Assembly: GCA_021737145.1 (NCBI GenBank)
Contig: JAIPEN010000005.1
Coordinates: 1-64,000, forward strand
Source of the DNA: Desulfarculaceae bacterium
Lineage (GTDB): Bacteria; Desulfobacterota; Desulfarculia; Desulfarculales; Desulfarculaceae
Reading direction: 5' to 3'
Length of the DNA stretch: 64,000 bases
Shown: positions 25,747-35,700 of the stretch, piece after piece
How positions within the stretch are numbered: the first letter of the stretch is position 1
Layout of the letters: every line of letters starts with the position of its first letter
Made by a program: the position numbers and the translations under genes
The notes under the pieces: generated by a model
Databases searched by the model: none
Told to the model about the DNA's origin: nothing
The model's input: only the letters and a program-made list of their open reading frames with translations

Positions 25747-26966
25747 AGCTGGACAGCCCTGAAATCAAGCGGATCATCAAGGAGCGCTCCCTGTACATGT
25801 GCCTGGAGTGCGGCAAGTGCTCCGCCTCCTGCCCCCGGCTTCTCACCGGCAAGGAGTACTCGCCCCGCCTGCTGGCCCACAAGCTCATCGCCGAGCCGGG
25901 CGACCTGGCCTACATCCAAAACGCGGTGTGGGAGTGCCTCACCTGCGGGCTGTGCGAAGAGCGCTGCCCCTCGGGGGTGCAGTTCAGCCAGGCCATCCTG
26001 GACCTGCGCGCCGAGCTGAGCAAAGCCCTGGGGCTCACCGGCTTCCGGGCCCACGACGGGGCGGTGCACTCCTGGATGCGCATCATGACCTCGCCGCGTT
26101 TGGAGCAGAACCGCCTGGACTGGCTCACCCCGGAGCTCAAGGTGGCCACGGACGGGCCGGTGGCCTTTTTCACCGGCTGCGTGCCCTACTTTGACGTGTT
26201 TTTTTCCAACATCGGGGTGGACACCCTGAGCCTGTCCTCGGACGCCATCCGCCTGCTCAACTTCCTGGACATCGAGCCGGTGGTGCTGGGCAACGAGCGC
26301 TGCTGCGGCCACGACCTGCTTTGGACCGGCGACCGCGATAACTTCGCGGCCCTGTGCCGCTTGAACTACCAGGAGTTCAAGGACCACGGGGTCGAGGAGG
26401 TCATCACCAACTGCCCCGAGTGCTACCAGGCCCTGGGCACCTACATGCCCCAGGTCATCGAGGGCTTCGACCTCAAGGTGACCCTGCTGATAGACCTGCT
26501 GGAGCGCGAGGTGAACAAGGGCGGGCTCTCCTTCCGGCCTTTGGAGCAAAAGGTGACCTACCAGGACCCCTGCCGCCTGGGCCGGGGCGCCGGGCGCTAC
26601 GAGGAGCCGCGCAACCTGCTCAAGCGGGTGCCCGGCCTGGAGCTGGTGGAAATGGCCAACAACCGCCACAGCGCCATCTGCTGCGGCAACAGCTCCTTTA
26701 TCAACTGCGACGCCTTTTCCAAGCGCATCCAGGCCGCCCGCCTGGACCAGGCCCGCGACACCGGGGCCGAGACCCTGGTCACCGCCTGCCCCAAGTGCAT
26801 GATCCACACCTCCTGCGCCCTGCGCGACCCCGCGCCCGGCCCCCAGGCCCCGCTCAAGGTGCGCGGCCTGGTGAGCATCCTGGCCGAGCAGATCGAGTGG
26901 GCCCAGGACGAGACCCCGCGCCGCAAGTCCGGCGCGGGCGGCGGGAGCCGAGGCGACAAGATTTAA
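25743..26966 (+). CDS. HdrC-HdrB fusion (HdrD-like), iron-sulfur protein
   Basis: A 407-residue protein. The N-terminal HdrC part has two 4Fe-4S motifs (Cys20, 23, 26, 30 and Cys65, 68, 71, 75). The C-terminal part has two CCG domains (ERCCGHDLLW...NCPEC and DPCRLGRG...ICCGNSS...ACPKC), which in HdrB hold the non-cubane 4Fe-4S clusters that reduce disulfides. The soluble HdrC-HdrB fusion resembles HdrD or glycolate-oxidase-type GlcF/LldE proteins. It starts at GTG 25743 overlapping the MvhD gene. The natural disulfide or other acceptor is unknown in sulfate reducers. Confidence 0.85.
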   Translation: MKLDSPEIKRIIKERSLYMCLECGKCSASCPRLLTGKEYSPRLLAHKLIAEPGDLAYIQNAVWECLTCGLCEERCPSGVQFSQAILDLRAELSKALGLTGFRAHDGAVHSWMRIMTSPRLEQNRLDWLTPELKVATDGPVAFFTGCVPYFDVFFSNIGVDTLSLSSDAIRLLNFLDIEPVVLGNERCCGHDLLWTGDRDNFAALCRLNYQEFKDHGVEEVITNCPECYQALGTYMPQVIEGFDLKVTLLIDLLEREVNKGGLSFRPLEQKVTYQDPCRLGRGAGRYEEPRNLLKRVPGLELVEMANNRHSAICCGNSSFINCDAFSKRIQAARLDQARDTGAETLVTACPKCMIHTSCALRDPAPGPQAPLKVRGLVSILAEQIEWAQDETPRRKSGAGGGSRGDKI

Positions 26967-27033
26967 CGCCCTGGCCGGGCCCGCGGGTTTCGCGGACCGG
27001 ATACGGCCGGGGCTAGCCGCAAGGGAACCATAG

Positions 27034-29460
27034 ATGAGCGAGCAAAACCAGAACATCGAGCCCCGGGTGGGGGTGTACGTCTGCCACTGCGGACTGAACA
27101 TCGCCGGGGTGGTGGACTGCGAGGCGGTGGCCGACTACGCCGCCGGCCTGGACGGGGTGGTGGTAAGCCGGCACGACGGCTACTGCTGCTCGGAGCCGGG
27201 CCAGAACCGCATCAAGCAGGACATCGCCGAGCAGGGCCTCAACCGGGTGGTGGTGGCCTCCTGTTCGCCCCGCCTGCACGAGTCCACCTTCCGCCAGTGC
27301 CTGGCCGGGGCGGGGCTGAACCCCTACCTGCTGGAAATGGCCAACCTCCGCGAGCAGTGCTCCTGGGTGCACGGCGCCGAGCCCGAGGCGGCCACGGGCA
27401 AGGCCCGCGACCTGGTTCGCTCGGCCGTGGCCCGCACCAAGGGCCTCACCGTGCGCACCGAGATCGAGGTGCCCATGGCCAAGTCCACCCTGGTCATCGG
27501 GGGTGGCGTGGCCGGGGTGCAGGCGGCCCTGGACCTGGCCGACGCAGGCTACCAGGTGACCCTGGTGGAAAAAGAGCCCAGCATCGGAGGGATGATGGCC
27601 AGGTTGGATAAGACCTATCCGACCATGGACTGCTCCATATGAATTCTCGGGCCTAAGATGGCGGATGCCGGTCGGCATCCCAACATAACCCTCCTGACGG
27701 GAAGTCAGGTGGAATCGGTCGGCGGCTACGTGGGCAACTTCACTGCCCGCATTCTCAAGAAAGCCCGCTTCGTGCGCGAGGGCGAGTGCACCGCCTGCGG
27801 CGACTGCGTGGAGGTCTGCCCGGTGGTGGTGCCCGACGAGTTCAACGTGGGGCTCTCCTCGCGGCGGGCCATATACCAGCCCTTCCCCCAGGCCGTGCCC
27901 TCGGCCTATGTCCTGGACCAGGACAACTGCCTGGGCCACGACCCCATCAAGTGCGGCAAGTGCGCCGAGGCCTGCCAGAAGAACTGCATCGACTTCGACA
28001 TGAACGACGAGGAGATCGAAGTGTCGGTGGGCACCATCATCGTGGCCACGGGCATGGAGGTCTACGACCCCACCGTCCTGGACGAGTACGGCTACACCCG
28101 CCACCAGAACGTGCTCACCTCCTTGGAGCTGGAGCGCCTGATATCCTCGGGCGGGCCCACCCAGGGCGAGGTGGTGCGTCTCACCGACCGCCAGGTTCCC
28201 AAGTCGGTGGCCTTCATCCAGTGCGTGGGCTCGCGCTCCCAGCGCAGGGGCAATCCTTATTGCTCCAACATCTGCTGCATGAACACCATCAAGAGCACCC
28301 TGCAGCTCAAGGAGCACTACCCGGAGGTGGAGCTCAAGGTCTTTTACATCGACATCAGGGCCTTTGGTAAAGGCTTTGAAGACATGTTCCGCCGTTCACG
28401 CGGCGAGGGGGTTCACTTCATCCGGGGCCTGCCCGGCGAGATCAAGGAAGACTCGGATAACCAGGACCTGATCCTCACCGTGGAGAACACGGCCACCAAC
28501 CAGCTGGAGGAGCACCGGGCCGAGATGGTGGTGCTGGCCACGGGCGTGCATCCGCCCGAGGAGATGCACATCGTCCAGGAGATGCTGGCCTTGCAGAAAT
28601 GCTCGGACGGCTTCTATTTGGAAGCCCATCCCAAGCTGCAACCCGTGGACTCGGCCACCCGGGGCATCTTCTTCGCCGGCTGCGCCGAGGGCCCCAAGGA
28701 CATCAAGGAGTCGGTGACCCAGGCCTCGGCCGCGGCGGCCCGGGCCATGCGCCTTATGACCCCGGGCAAGCTCCTGGTGGAGGCCATCACCGCCGAGGTG
28801 CGCCCCGAGGCCTGCACCGTGTGCGGCATCTGCGCCAAGGTCTGCCCCTACAACGCCATCGTGGTGGACAAGAAGTCGGGCAAGCCGGCGGTGGTCACCG
28901 AGGCGGCCTGCGCCGGCTGCGGCACCTGCGCGGCCGAGTGCCCGGCCGACGCCATCCACATGCACCACTTCACCGACGGGCAGATCAACGCCCAAATCGA
29001 CGCCATCCTGGAAGACGATCCCGCCGGGGTGATCCCGGTGTTCGCCTGCAACTGGTGCTCCTACGCCGGGGCCGACTTCGCGGGCGTGTCCCGTTTGCAA
29101 TACCCGGCCAACACCCGCCTGATCCGCACCATGTGCTCGGGCCGGGTGGACGAGGACTTCGTGTGGCGGGCCTTCAAGCAGGGCGCGGCGGTGGTGCTGG
29201 TATCTGGCTGCCACTTCGGCGACTGCCACTACATCGACGCCAACCACTGGACCGACAAGCGCATCAAGCGCATGCACCGCAAGATGGAAAAGCTGGGCAT
29301 CCGGCCCGAGCGCCTGCAACTGGAGTGGATCAGCGCGGCCGAGGGAGTGCGTTTCCAGGGCGTGATGCAAGATATGGAACAGCTGCGCGCCGGGGTCAGC
29401 CCCAAGGAGATCAAGGAGACCCAGCGCGTCCTGGCCGAGCAGAAGAAGAAAAAGAAATAG
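27034..29460 (+). CDS. hdrA: HdrA-MvhD fusion, selenoprotein (Sec203 at in-frame TGA)
   Basis: Read through the single TGA at 27640, the gene encodes 808 residues in one frame. Order: N-terminal CHCG Hdr segment; FAD motif VIGGGVAGVQAALDLADAG (about 153); the HdrA motif MDCSI-U-ILGPKM, where homologues have Cys in place of Sec203; 4Fe-4S motif CTACGDCVEVCP (252) and CGKCAEAC; CVGSR...CSNICCMNTI; two C-terminal ferredoxin motifs (about 594 and 630); and a fused MvhD domain from about 670 (ACNWCSYAGADFAG). HdrA bifurcates electrons through its FAD. Both halves are fully conserved and a SECIS-like hairpin follows the TGA, so a frameshift or stop is very unlikely. A 67-base gap separates it from hdrCB upstream. 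Confidence 0.92.
27640..27680 (+). promoter_or_regulatory. UGA selenocysteine codon with bacterial SECIS hairpin (hdrA)
   Basis: The TGA is at 27640-27642. A perfect 7-bp stem (27663-27669 with 27674-27680) closes a GGTC loop. The apical G is about 30 bases from the U of UGA, within the range for bacterial SECIS elements, and the GGUC loop matches the SelB-recognised loop of E. coli fdhF. Confidence 0.85.
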
Positions 29461-29487
29461 TCCCCGCGGCGGGTGATCCGGCCGGGG

Positions 29488-29997
29488 CTACCAGTTCTTG
29501 GGGCGTTGCTGGGCCTTATAGGGCAGATCGAAGCGCTCGGACAGGGCCTCCACCGCCAGGCCGGCCTGGGAGCCGGGCACCACGCAGGACACGCTGGATA
29601 TGCTGGTGCTGATGGCCTGGGGGCAGACCCCTACCGAGGCCAGGCTGGTGAACATCACGCCCGGGATGCGCGGTTTTTCCCGCAGGTGGGGCCCGAACAG
29701 GGTGAGCACGGTCACGTCGGGAAGATAGGTGATGGCCCGGGCCTCCAGGTCGTGCTTGGCCTTCTCCAGCACCACCAGGGCGTGCTCCAGGTCCTTGCCC
29801 GCCACCACCAGCGACAGGTTAAAGGCGTCCTCCTGGTCCAGGCCGGAGACCAAAAGCTCCACGTTGATGCCCTGGGCGGCCAGGGCGGCCATGACCACCC
29901 CCGGCCCGTCCATGGTGTTGAGGGCGGAGAGCACCCGCAGCATGGAGCGGCCGTCGCTCTGCATCAGCCCCCCTACCTTGAGCTTTTCTTCCGCCAT
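29488..29997 (-). CDS. ACT-domain protein
   Basis: A 169-residue protein that reads as two ACT-type beta-alpha-beta units (about 10-80 and 90-160); the segments MDGPGVVMAALAAQGINVELLVSG and PGVMFTSLASVGVCPQAISTS match the aspartate-kinase type of ACT repeat. ACT domains bind amino acids or other small ligands. The gene is 23 bases downstream of the acyl-CoA ligase gene on the same strand; such ligase-ACT pairs are common next to 2-oxoacid ferredoxin oxidoreductases, so it may sense or channel an aryl or branched acid. It converges with hdrA. Confidence 0.8.
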   Translation of the reverse strand: MAEEKLKVGGLMQSDGRSMLRVLSALNTMDGPGVVMAALAAQGINVELLVSGLDQEDAFNLSLVVAGKDLEHALVVLEKAKHDLEARAITYLPDVTVLTLFGPHLREKPRIPGVMFTSLASVGVCPQAISTSISSVSCVVPGSQAGLAVEALSERFDLPYKAQQRPKNW

Positions 29998-30020
29998 CTA
30001 GGCCGCCCCGCCCATGTGCC

Positions 30021-31304
30021 CTAGTCCCACTTGCGCCGGTCCAGGATCTTGCCGTGGAAGTCGGGGATCGTGCCCCGAGGCACCACCTCCACCTGGCCCT
30101 TCACCGTAAGGAACTCGCGCAAATCCTGCTCCAGCATGCGGCACAGGGCCAGCTCCCGCCCCACATCCTCGGTCAGCTCCACCTTGAGGGTGAGCAGGTC
30201 CTGGTCCTGGTGCCGGCTCACCTCGGCCTGGTACTTGAACACCTCGGGCCGCGCGGCGAACAGCTCGTCCAGCTGCCAGGGGTGCACAAAAGTGCCCCGT
30301 ACCTTCACCGCCTGATCCATGCGCCCCAAGACGCCCTTCAGGCGGGGGCTGGTGCGGCCGCAGGAGCATTGGCCCTCCATCCACATGGACAAATCTCCGG
30401 TGGCCAGGCGCAGCATGGGATAGGCCGGGCTCAGGTTGCTGGCCACCACCTCGCCAGCCTTGCCCGGGGGCTGGGCCTGGCCGGTGGCCGGGTCCACCAC
30501 CTCCACCAGCATGCCCTGGGGCACGTGCAGGCCCTGGGCCGCTTGGCACTCGTAGCCCAGGCAGCCCAGATACACCGTTGCGTAGCTCTGGCGCACCGTG
30601 ATGCCCAGCTTTTCCTGCAAACGCCGGCGCAGGCTCTCGGGCAACATCTCCGCCCCCACCACCGCCGCCTCCAGAGCCAGGTCCGCGGCCGGGTCCAGGC
30701 CCATGGCCTCGGCCCGTTGGGCCAGGGTCATCAAAAAACTGGGGGTGCCCATGTAGGCGCTCACTTTTAGTTTTTGCATCACGCGCACCTGCATGAAGGC
30801 GTTGCCCGTGCCGCTGGGCAGCACCGTGGCCCCCAGCATCTTCAGGGAGTCGTCGAGCATGTGGGCATAGGGCCAGAGGTGATAGGAGAAGGTGTTGAGC
30901 ACCCGGTCGCCGGGCAGGATGCCCCCCCCGCACAGGGCCTCGGCCAGGGAGGTCTGTTGGTAGCCGCTCTCGCCGGGCTGCCAGATGAAGCCTGGGTTGA
31001 TGTAGATGCGGTGAAACTGCTCGGCCGGAACCGTCTCGAAGCCGCCGAAAGGCGGGTCCCGCTCCTGCCGGGCCACCAGGTCACTCATGCGCATCAGGGG
31101 AAGGCGGTCCAGGTCGCCCAGGCCCTGAAAGGATCCCGCCACCACCCCGGCCTGGCCGTAGATCTGGCCGTAGGCCGGGGAGCGCTCCAAGACCAACTCC
31201 ACGGTCTGGCGCAGCCGGCCCTCCAGCTCAGCCTGACTGACGGACCAGGGGCCGGTTTCGGCGGGCTGGTCGAAATAGCGCCAAGGGCGCTGGTTGCTGG
31301 CCAT
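30021..31304 (-). CDS. Phenylacetate-CoA ligase-family (PaaK-like) AMP-forming enzyme
   Basis: A 427-residue adenylate-forming enzyme. It has the PaaK-type layout and C-terminal region (RLATGDLSMWMEGQCSCGRTSPRLKGVLGRMDQAVKVRG is split into TGDLS, CSCGR and a hinge GR.DQ). The usual P-loop TSGTTG-like site is replaced by the variant INPGFIWQPGESGYQQT, so activity on the usual acid is uncertain. Start 31304 (MASNQRPWRYF) is preferred because AAAGGGG precedes it; an in-frame start at 31400 lies upstream of the predicted promoter. It forms an operon with the ACT protein and is divergent from the MetF cluster. Confidence 0.78.
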   Translation of the reverse strand: MASNQRPWRYFDQPAETGPWSVSQAELEGRLRQTVELVLERSPAYGQIYGQAGVVAGSFQGLGDLDRLPLMRMSDLVARQERDPPFGGFETVPAEQFHRIYINPGFIWQPGESGYQQTSLAEALCGGGILPGDRVLNTFSYHLWPYAHMLDDSLKMLGATVLPSGTGNAFMQVRVMQKLKVSAYMGTPSFLMTLAQRAEAMGLDPAADLALEAAVVGAEMLPESLRRRLQEKLGITVRQSYATVYLGCLGYECQAAQGLHVPQGMLVEVVDPATGQAQPPGKAGEVVASNLSPAYPMLRLATGDLSMWMEGQCSCGRTSPRLKGVLGRMDQAVKVRGTFVHPWQLDELFAARPEVFKYQAEVSRHQDQDLLTLKVELTEDVGRELALCRMLEQDLREFLTVKGQVEVVPRGTIPDFHGKILDRRKWD

Positions 31305-31341
31305 CTGTGCCCCTTTCTTGCGGCCCAGCGGGATGCTTTCC

Positions 31342-31371
31342 AGCATATCCCAGGCGGGGATTTGGTTACAA
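31342..31371 (-). promoter_or_regulatory. Promoter of the ligase-ACT operon
   Basis: On the minus strand TTGTAA and TATGCT are 18 bases apart, giving a leader of about 30 bases before the start at 31304. Confidence 0.55.
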
Positions 31372-31404
31372 GCGGGGGCGCGGCGGCCGGGCGGCAGCAA
31401 CTTC

Positions 31405-31433
31405 TTGACAACAAATACCGGCTTGGCAATAAT
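31405..31433 (+). promoter_or_regulatory. Near-consensus promoter of the MetF-HdrA cluster
   Basis: TTGACA and AATAAT are separated by exactly 17 bases (-35 at 31405-31410, -10 at 31428-31433) within an AT-rich patch. The start of transcription would be near 31440, about 370 bases before the first gene. Confidence 0.75.
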
Positions 31434-31808
31434 AAAGATCGATTAACTATGAATTGCATGCCTTGATCGCCAGGTAGCTGTTGATGAGTGACACGATCCT
31501 GATCTCCCACGGCGGCCCCCAACCGGCAAACCCTCGGCGGATTCCCTTTTCTTCCCATCTGCTCGCACTCCTTGGCTCGTACAGCGGTTTTTTCACCGAC
31601 CGCCGCCCTGGCCTCACATCAAACTCCTCTATCGTGCGTTCGGCTTCTTGCGCCGCCCTTAGCGCGGCCCGGGAAGCTTCGATCAGATAGGTCCGCCCGG
31701 CGGGCCGTTTTTATTGGTTTTTTTCTAATGGGACCGGTCCCGCCGCTCCCCTAGCCGCCCCCCCGTGGACGGCGGTCAGTTGGGCGGGCGCCTGTGTTGA
31801 GAGGGGAT
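31434..31808 (+). other. Long leader (about 370 bases) of the MetF-HdrA cluster
   Basis: The region between the promoter and the first start codon has no credible gene. It is pyrimidine-rich on the plus strand and contains an intrinsic terminator at 31690-31725. A promoter followed by a terminator before the first gene suggests transcription attenuation by a ligand, protein or peptide, or a separate small RNA of about 270 bases. I could not match it to a known riboswitch; in particular no cobalamin-type GCCACTG box is present. Confidence 0.5.
31690..31725 (+). terminator. Intrinsic terminator inside the leader (candidate attenuator)
   Basis: A GC-rich stem (31690-31695 with 31701-31706) and 5-base loop are followed by TTTTTATTGGTTTTTTT. 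It faces the plus strand and lies 83 bases before the MetF-like gene and 250 bases after the promoter. Confidence 0.65.
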
Positions 31809-32672
31809 ATGAGTTTCGCGCAGAAGCTGGCAGATGGTCAGTTCGCAACCCTGGTTGAGTTGGAGCCGCCCAAGGGCGTGGAGGTGGGCGCCTTTGTGGG
31901 GCACGCCCAACGCATCAAGGGCAAGGTGGATGCGGTGGTGGTGCCGGAGATGGCCAACGCGGTGATGAAATTGAGCTCTCTGGGAGGCTGCATGCTTCTT
32001 GCGGGCAAGGGCTTGGAGACGGTGCTGCAGGTCTGCTGCCGCGACCGCAACCGCCTGGCCCTGCAGGCAGACCTATTGGCCGCGGCGTCCCTGGGTATCA
32101 CCAACGTCATGGCCGTGGAGGGCGAAGCGCCCAGCTATGGCGACCATCACAAGGCCAGGGCGGTCTACGACCTGGACGAGCTGGAGCTGATGCAGGTCAT
32201 CGCCAAGCTCTGCGCGGGCAAGGACATGGCCGGGGTGGAGCTGGAGGGAGCCCCCAGCTTCACCGTGGGCGCCACGCTCAACACCGGCGCCCTGGGCACG
32301 GTGCAACAGGAGCTGGCCGAGCTGGACAAGAAACTGGCCGCCGGGGCCCAGTATTTCCTCACCCCGCCGGTGTTTGATCTGGATTCTCTGGCCGCCTTCA
32401 CCAAACACCTGGGCGACCGCGAGGTGAAGCTGATCCCCAACGTGTTGCTGCTCAAGTCGGTGGGCATGGCCCGGGCCATCGGCCGCCACCTGAAGCACGT
32501 GCACATGCCCGATTCGCTCATCGGGCGGGTCAAAGACGCTCCGGACCGGGTGCGCGAGTGCGTGCTCATCGCCCAGGAGCTCATCGCTGGCATCAAAGCG
32601 GCCGGCTACAGCGGGGTGATGATATCCCCCCTGGGCTGGGAAGACCGGCTGCCGCAGATATTGGGGGCGTAA
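31809..32672 (+). CDS. Methylenetetrahydrofolate reductase-like protein (MetF paralogue 1)
   Basis: A 287-residue TIM-barrel protein of the MetF family. VELEPPKG near the start, the [38 protein letters not shown] region (split here as CRDRNR and VMAVEGEAP) and a final [12 protein letters not shown] correspond to the flavin/folate-binding strands of MetF. It is more divergent than the second copy at 38320. GAGGGGAT precedes ATG 31809. As the first gene of the cluster it may be a second folate-binding subunit or act on a different C1 carrier; which is unknown. Confidence 0.75.
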   Translation: MSFAQKLADGQFATLVELEPPKGVEVGAFVGHAQRIKGKVDAVVVPEMANAVMKLSSLGGCMLLAGKGLETVLQVCCRDRNRLALQADLLAAASLGITNVMAVEGEAPSYGDHHKARAVYDLDELELMQVIAKLCAGKDMAGVELEGAPSFTVGATLNTGALGTVQQELAELDKKLAAGAQYFLTPPVFDLDSLAAFTKHLGDREVKLIPNVLLLKSVGMARAIGRHLKHVHMPDSLIGRVKDAPDRVRECVLIAQELIAGIKAAGYSGVMISPLGWEDRLPQILGA

Positions 32673-32719
32673 TTCAGGCGGCGGCCGCCACGGCCGCGCC
32701 AAAGCCAAGGAAGAAGTGC

Positions 32720-35700
32720 ATGGCACAGCGCGCGCAAGGAACGGGCAACACGGCCCCGGCCCCGCCGGTGGGGCGGGTCATGGTGGTGGGGGGCGGCATC
32801 GCGGGCATGCAGTCGGCCCTGGACCTGGCCAATTCCGGCTACTACGTCTATCTGGTGGAGAACGACCCGGCCATCGGCGGTCTGATGTCCCAACTGGACA
32901 AGACCTTCCCGACCAACGACTGCGCGATGTGAATAATCTCGCCTAAACTGGTCGAGGTCGGCCGGCATCTGAACATAGAGCTTCTCACCAACGCGGAACT
33001 CCTGGCCCTGGACGGCGAGGAAGGCGACTTCACCGCCCGGGTGCTGCAGCATCCCCGCTTCGTGGACCTGGAAAAATGCACCGCTTGCGGCGAGTGCGCC
33101 AAGGTCTGCCCCATCCCCCTGGATAGCGAGTACGACGCGGGCATCGCCCAGCGGAGGGCTGCCTACAAGCGCTACGCCCAGGCCATTCCCGGGGCCTATT
33201 CCATTAGCAAACGGGGCCAAAGCCCCTGCAAGGTGGCCTGCCCGGCCCACATAGCGGTGCAGGGTTACGTGAACCTCATCGCGGCGGGGCGCTATCGCGA
33301 GGCCCTGCGCGTCATCCGCGACGAAAACCCGCTTCCCGCGGTCTGTGGCCGGGTGTGCACCCATCCCTGCGAGGCGGCCTGCGCCCGGGGGGATCTGGAC
33401 GAGCCCATCGCCATCCGCGACCTCAAGCGCTTCGTGGCCGAGTGGGAAATCGAGCAGGGCGAGATGGACCTGCCCGAAACCAAGCCGCCTCGGGGAGAGA
33501 AGATAGCCATCATCGGATCCGGCCCGGCCGGGCTCTCGGCGGCCTACTACCTTTCCCTGGAAGGCTTCGAGGTCACCATCTTCGAGTCTCTGCCCGTGGC
33601 CGGGGGCATGCTCCGGGTGGGCATCCCCGACTACCGCCTGCCCCAGCGCATCCTGGACTACGAGATCGACTACATCAAGGCCCTGGGGGTGGAGATACGG
33701 CTCAACAGCACCCTGGGCGAGGACTTCACCGTGGGCCAGCTCCAGCAAGAGGGCTACAAGGCGGTGATCATGGCCGTGGGCGCTCACCGCTGCCTCACCC
33801 TGGGGGTGGACGGCGAGGACGCGGCCGGGGTGCAGCCGGGCGTGGAATTTTTGCGCCAGGCCGGCCTGGGCCAGGCCAAATCTCCCGGCAAGCGGGTGGT
33901 GGTGGTGGGCGGCGGCAACGTGGCCGTGGACTCGGCCCGCACCGCCCTGCGCCTGGGCAGCCAAGAGGTCACCATCCTCTACCGCCGCACCCGCAAGGAG
34001 ATGCCGGCCTACGAAGACGAAGTCGAGGAGGCCCTGGAAGAGGGCGTCAACATCGAGTTCCTGGTGGCGCCTAAGCGCTTCATCTCCACCGACGGCAAAC
34101 TCAGCGGGGTGGAGGTGGTCAAGATGGAGCTGGGCGAGCCCGACGCCTCGGGCCGGGCCCGGCCCCAGGAAATACCCGGCTCGGAGTACGTCATAGAGGT
34201 CGACGGCGCCATGGCCTCCATTGGCCAGGAGCCGGACCTGGAGTGCCTGGACGACACCTGCCGCCTGGACGTGGGCCGCAAGAACTGCCTCCAGGTTGAC
34301 GATGTGAGCCTACAGACCAACCTGGCCTTTGTCTTCGCCGGCGGCGACGCGGTGCTGGGACCGGCCACGGTCATCGAGGCGGTGGCCCAGGGCAAGGAGG
34401 CGGCCCGCTCGGTCACGGCCATGATCGAGGGCCGGGACATGAAACAAGGCCGGCCCCGCAAGCTCAACCCGGTGCAACCGGAGAGCATCAACCAGCCGGA
34501 GCAGGCCCGGGAGCATCTGCCCCATGCCGACCCGGTGGAGCGGGCCAAGAACTTCCAGGAGGTGCTGGGCCCCTATACCGAGGAGCAGGCCCAGGCCGAG
34601 GCCTCCCGCTGCCTGGCCTGCGCCGGGTGCGCCGAATGCATGCTCTGCGTGGATGCCTGCCTGGCCGAGGCGGTTAACCATGACCAGGAGCCCCGCGAGC
34701 TGGCCCTGGAGGTGGGTTCGGTGGTGCTCTCCAGCGGCGCCCGGCCCTTCCAGCCCGAGACCTCGGGCCTGGACTTCCGCTACGGCCAAAACCCCAACGT
34801 GCTCACCGGCCTGGAGTTCGAGCGCCTGCTCAGCCCGGCCGGCCCCACCCAGGGCCATTTGGTGCGCCTGTCGGACCACAAGGATCCCCTGAAAATCGCC
34901 TGGCTGCAATGCGTGGGGTCGCGGGACACCAACCGCTGCGGCAACGGCTACTGCTCCTCGGTTTGCTGCATGTACGCCATCAAGCAGGCCCTGGTGGCCA
35001 AGGAGCACGCCCCCGGCGATTTGGAATGCACCATCTTCAACATGGACATCCGCACCTTTGGCAAGGACTACGAGCTCTACTACCACCGCGCCCGGGACCA
35101 GGAGGGGGTGCGCTTCATCAAGTCGCGGGCCCACACCATCTACGACGACCCGAAAACCGGCGGGGCGCGCATCGAGTACGCCACCGACGACGGCCAGGCC
35201 ATGGAGGAAGTCTTCGATCTAGTGGTGCTTTCGGTGGGCCTGCAGGTGCCGGCCTCCAGCGGCGAGCTGGCCCAGCGCATCGGGGTGGAGCTGGACCAGT
35301 ACCGCTTCGCCCAGACCGATCCCATGGCCCCGGTGGCCACCAACCGGCCGGGAGTCATGGTGTGCGGCAGCTTCCAAGGCCCCAAGGACATCCCCAGCTC
35401 GGTCACCGAGGCTAGCGCGGCGGCGGCGGCGGCGGCGGGCAAGCTGGCTCCGGCCCGCTGGAGCGCCACCAAGAGCCTGGAGATGCCGGCCGAGCGCGAC
35501 GTGGCCGCCGAGGAGCCCAGGGTGGGGGTGTTCGTGTGCAAATGCGGCATCAACATCGCCGGAGTGGTGGATGTGCCCTCGGTTACCGAATACGCCGCCA
35601 CCTTGCCGGGCGTGGTGGTGGCCGACGACGGACTGTTCGTCTGCTCCCAGGACGTGCAGGAGCAGATGAAGGAGAAGATCGCCGAGCACAACCTCAACCG

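Noticed and set aside
27034-29460. Two separate genes or a pseudogene broken by a stop at 27640
   Set aside because: The frame is unchanged across the TGA, both parts are needed for one HdrA fold, the TGA replaces a conserved Cys, a SECIS-like hairpin follows, and two more genes of the same pathway show the same pattern.
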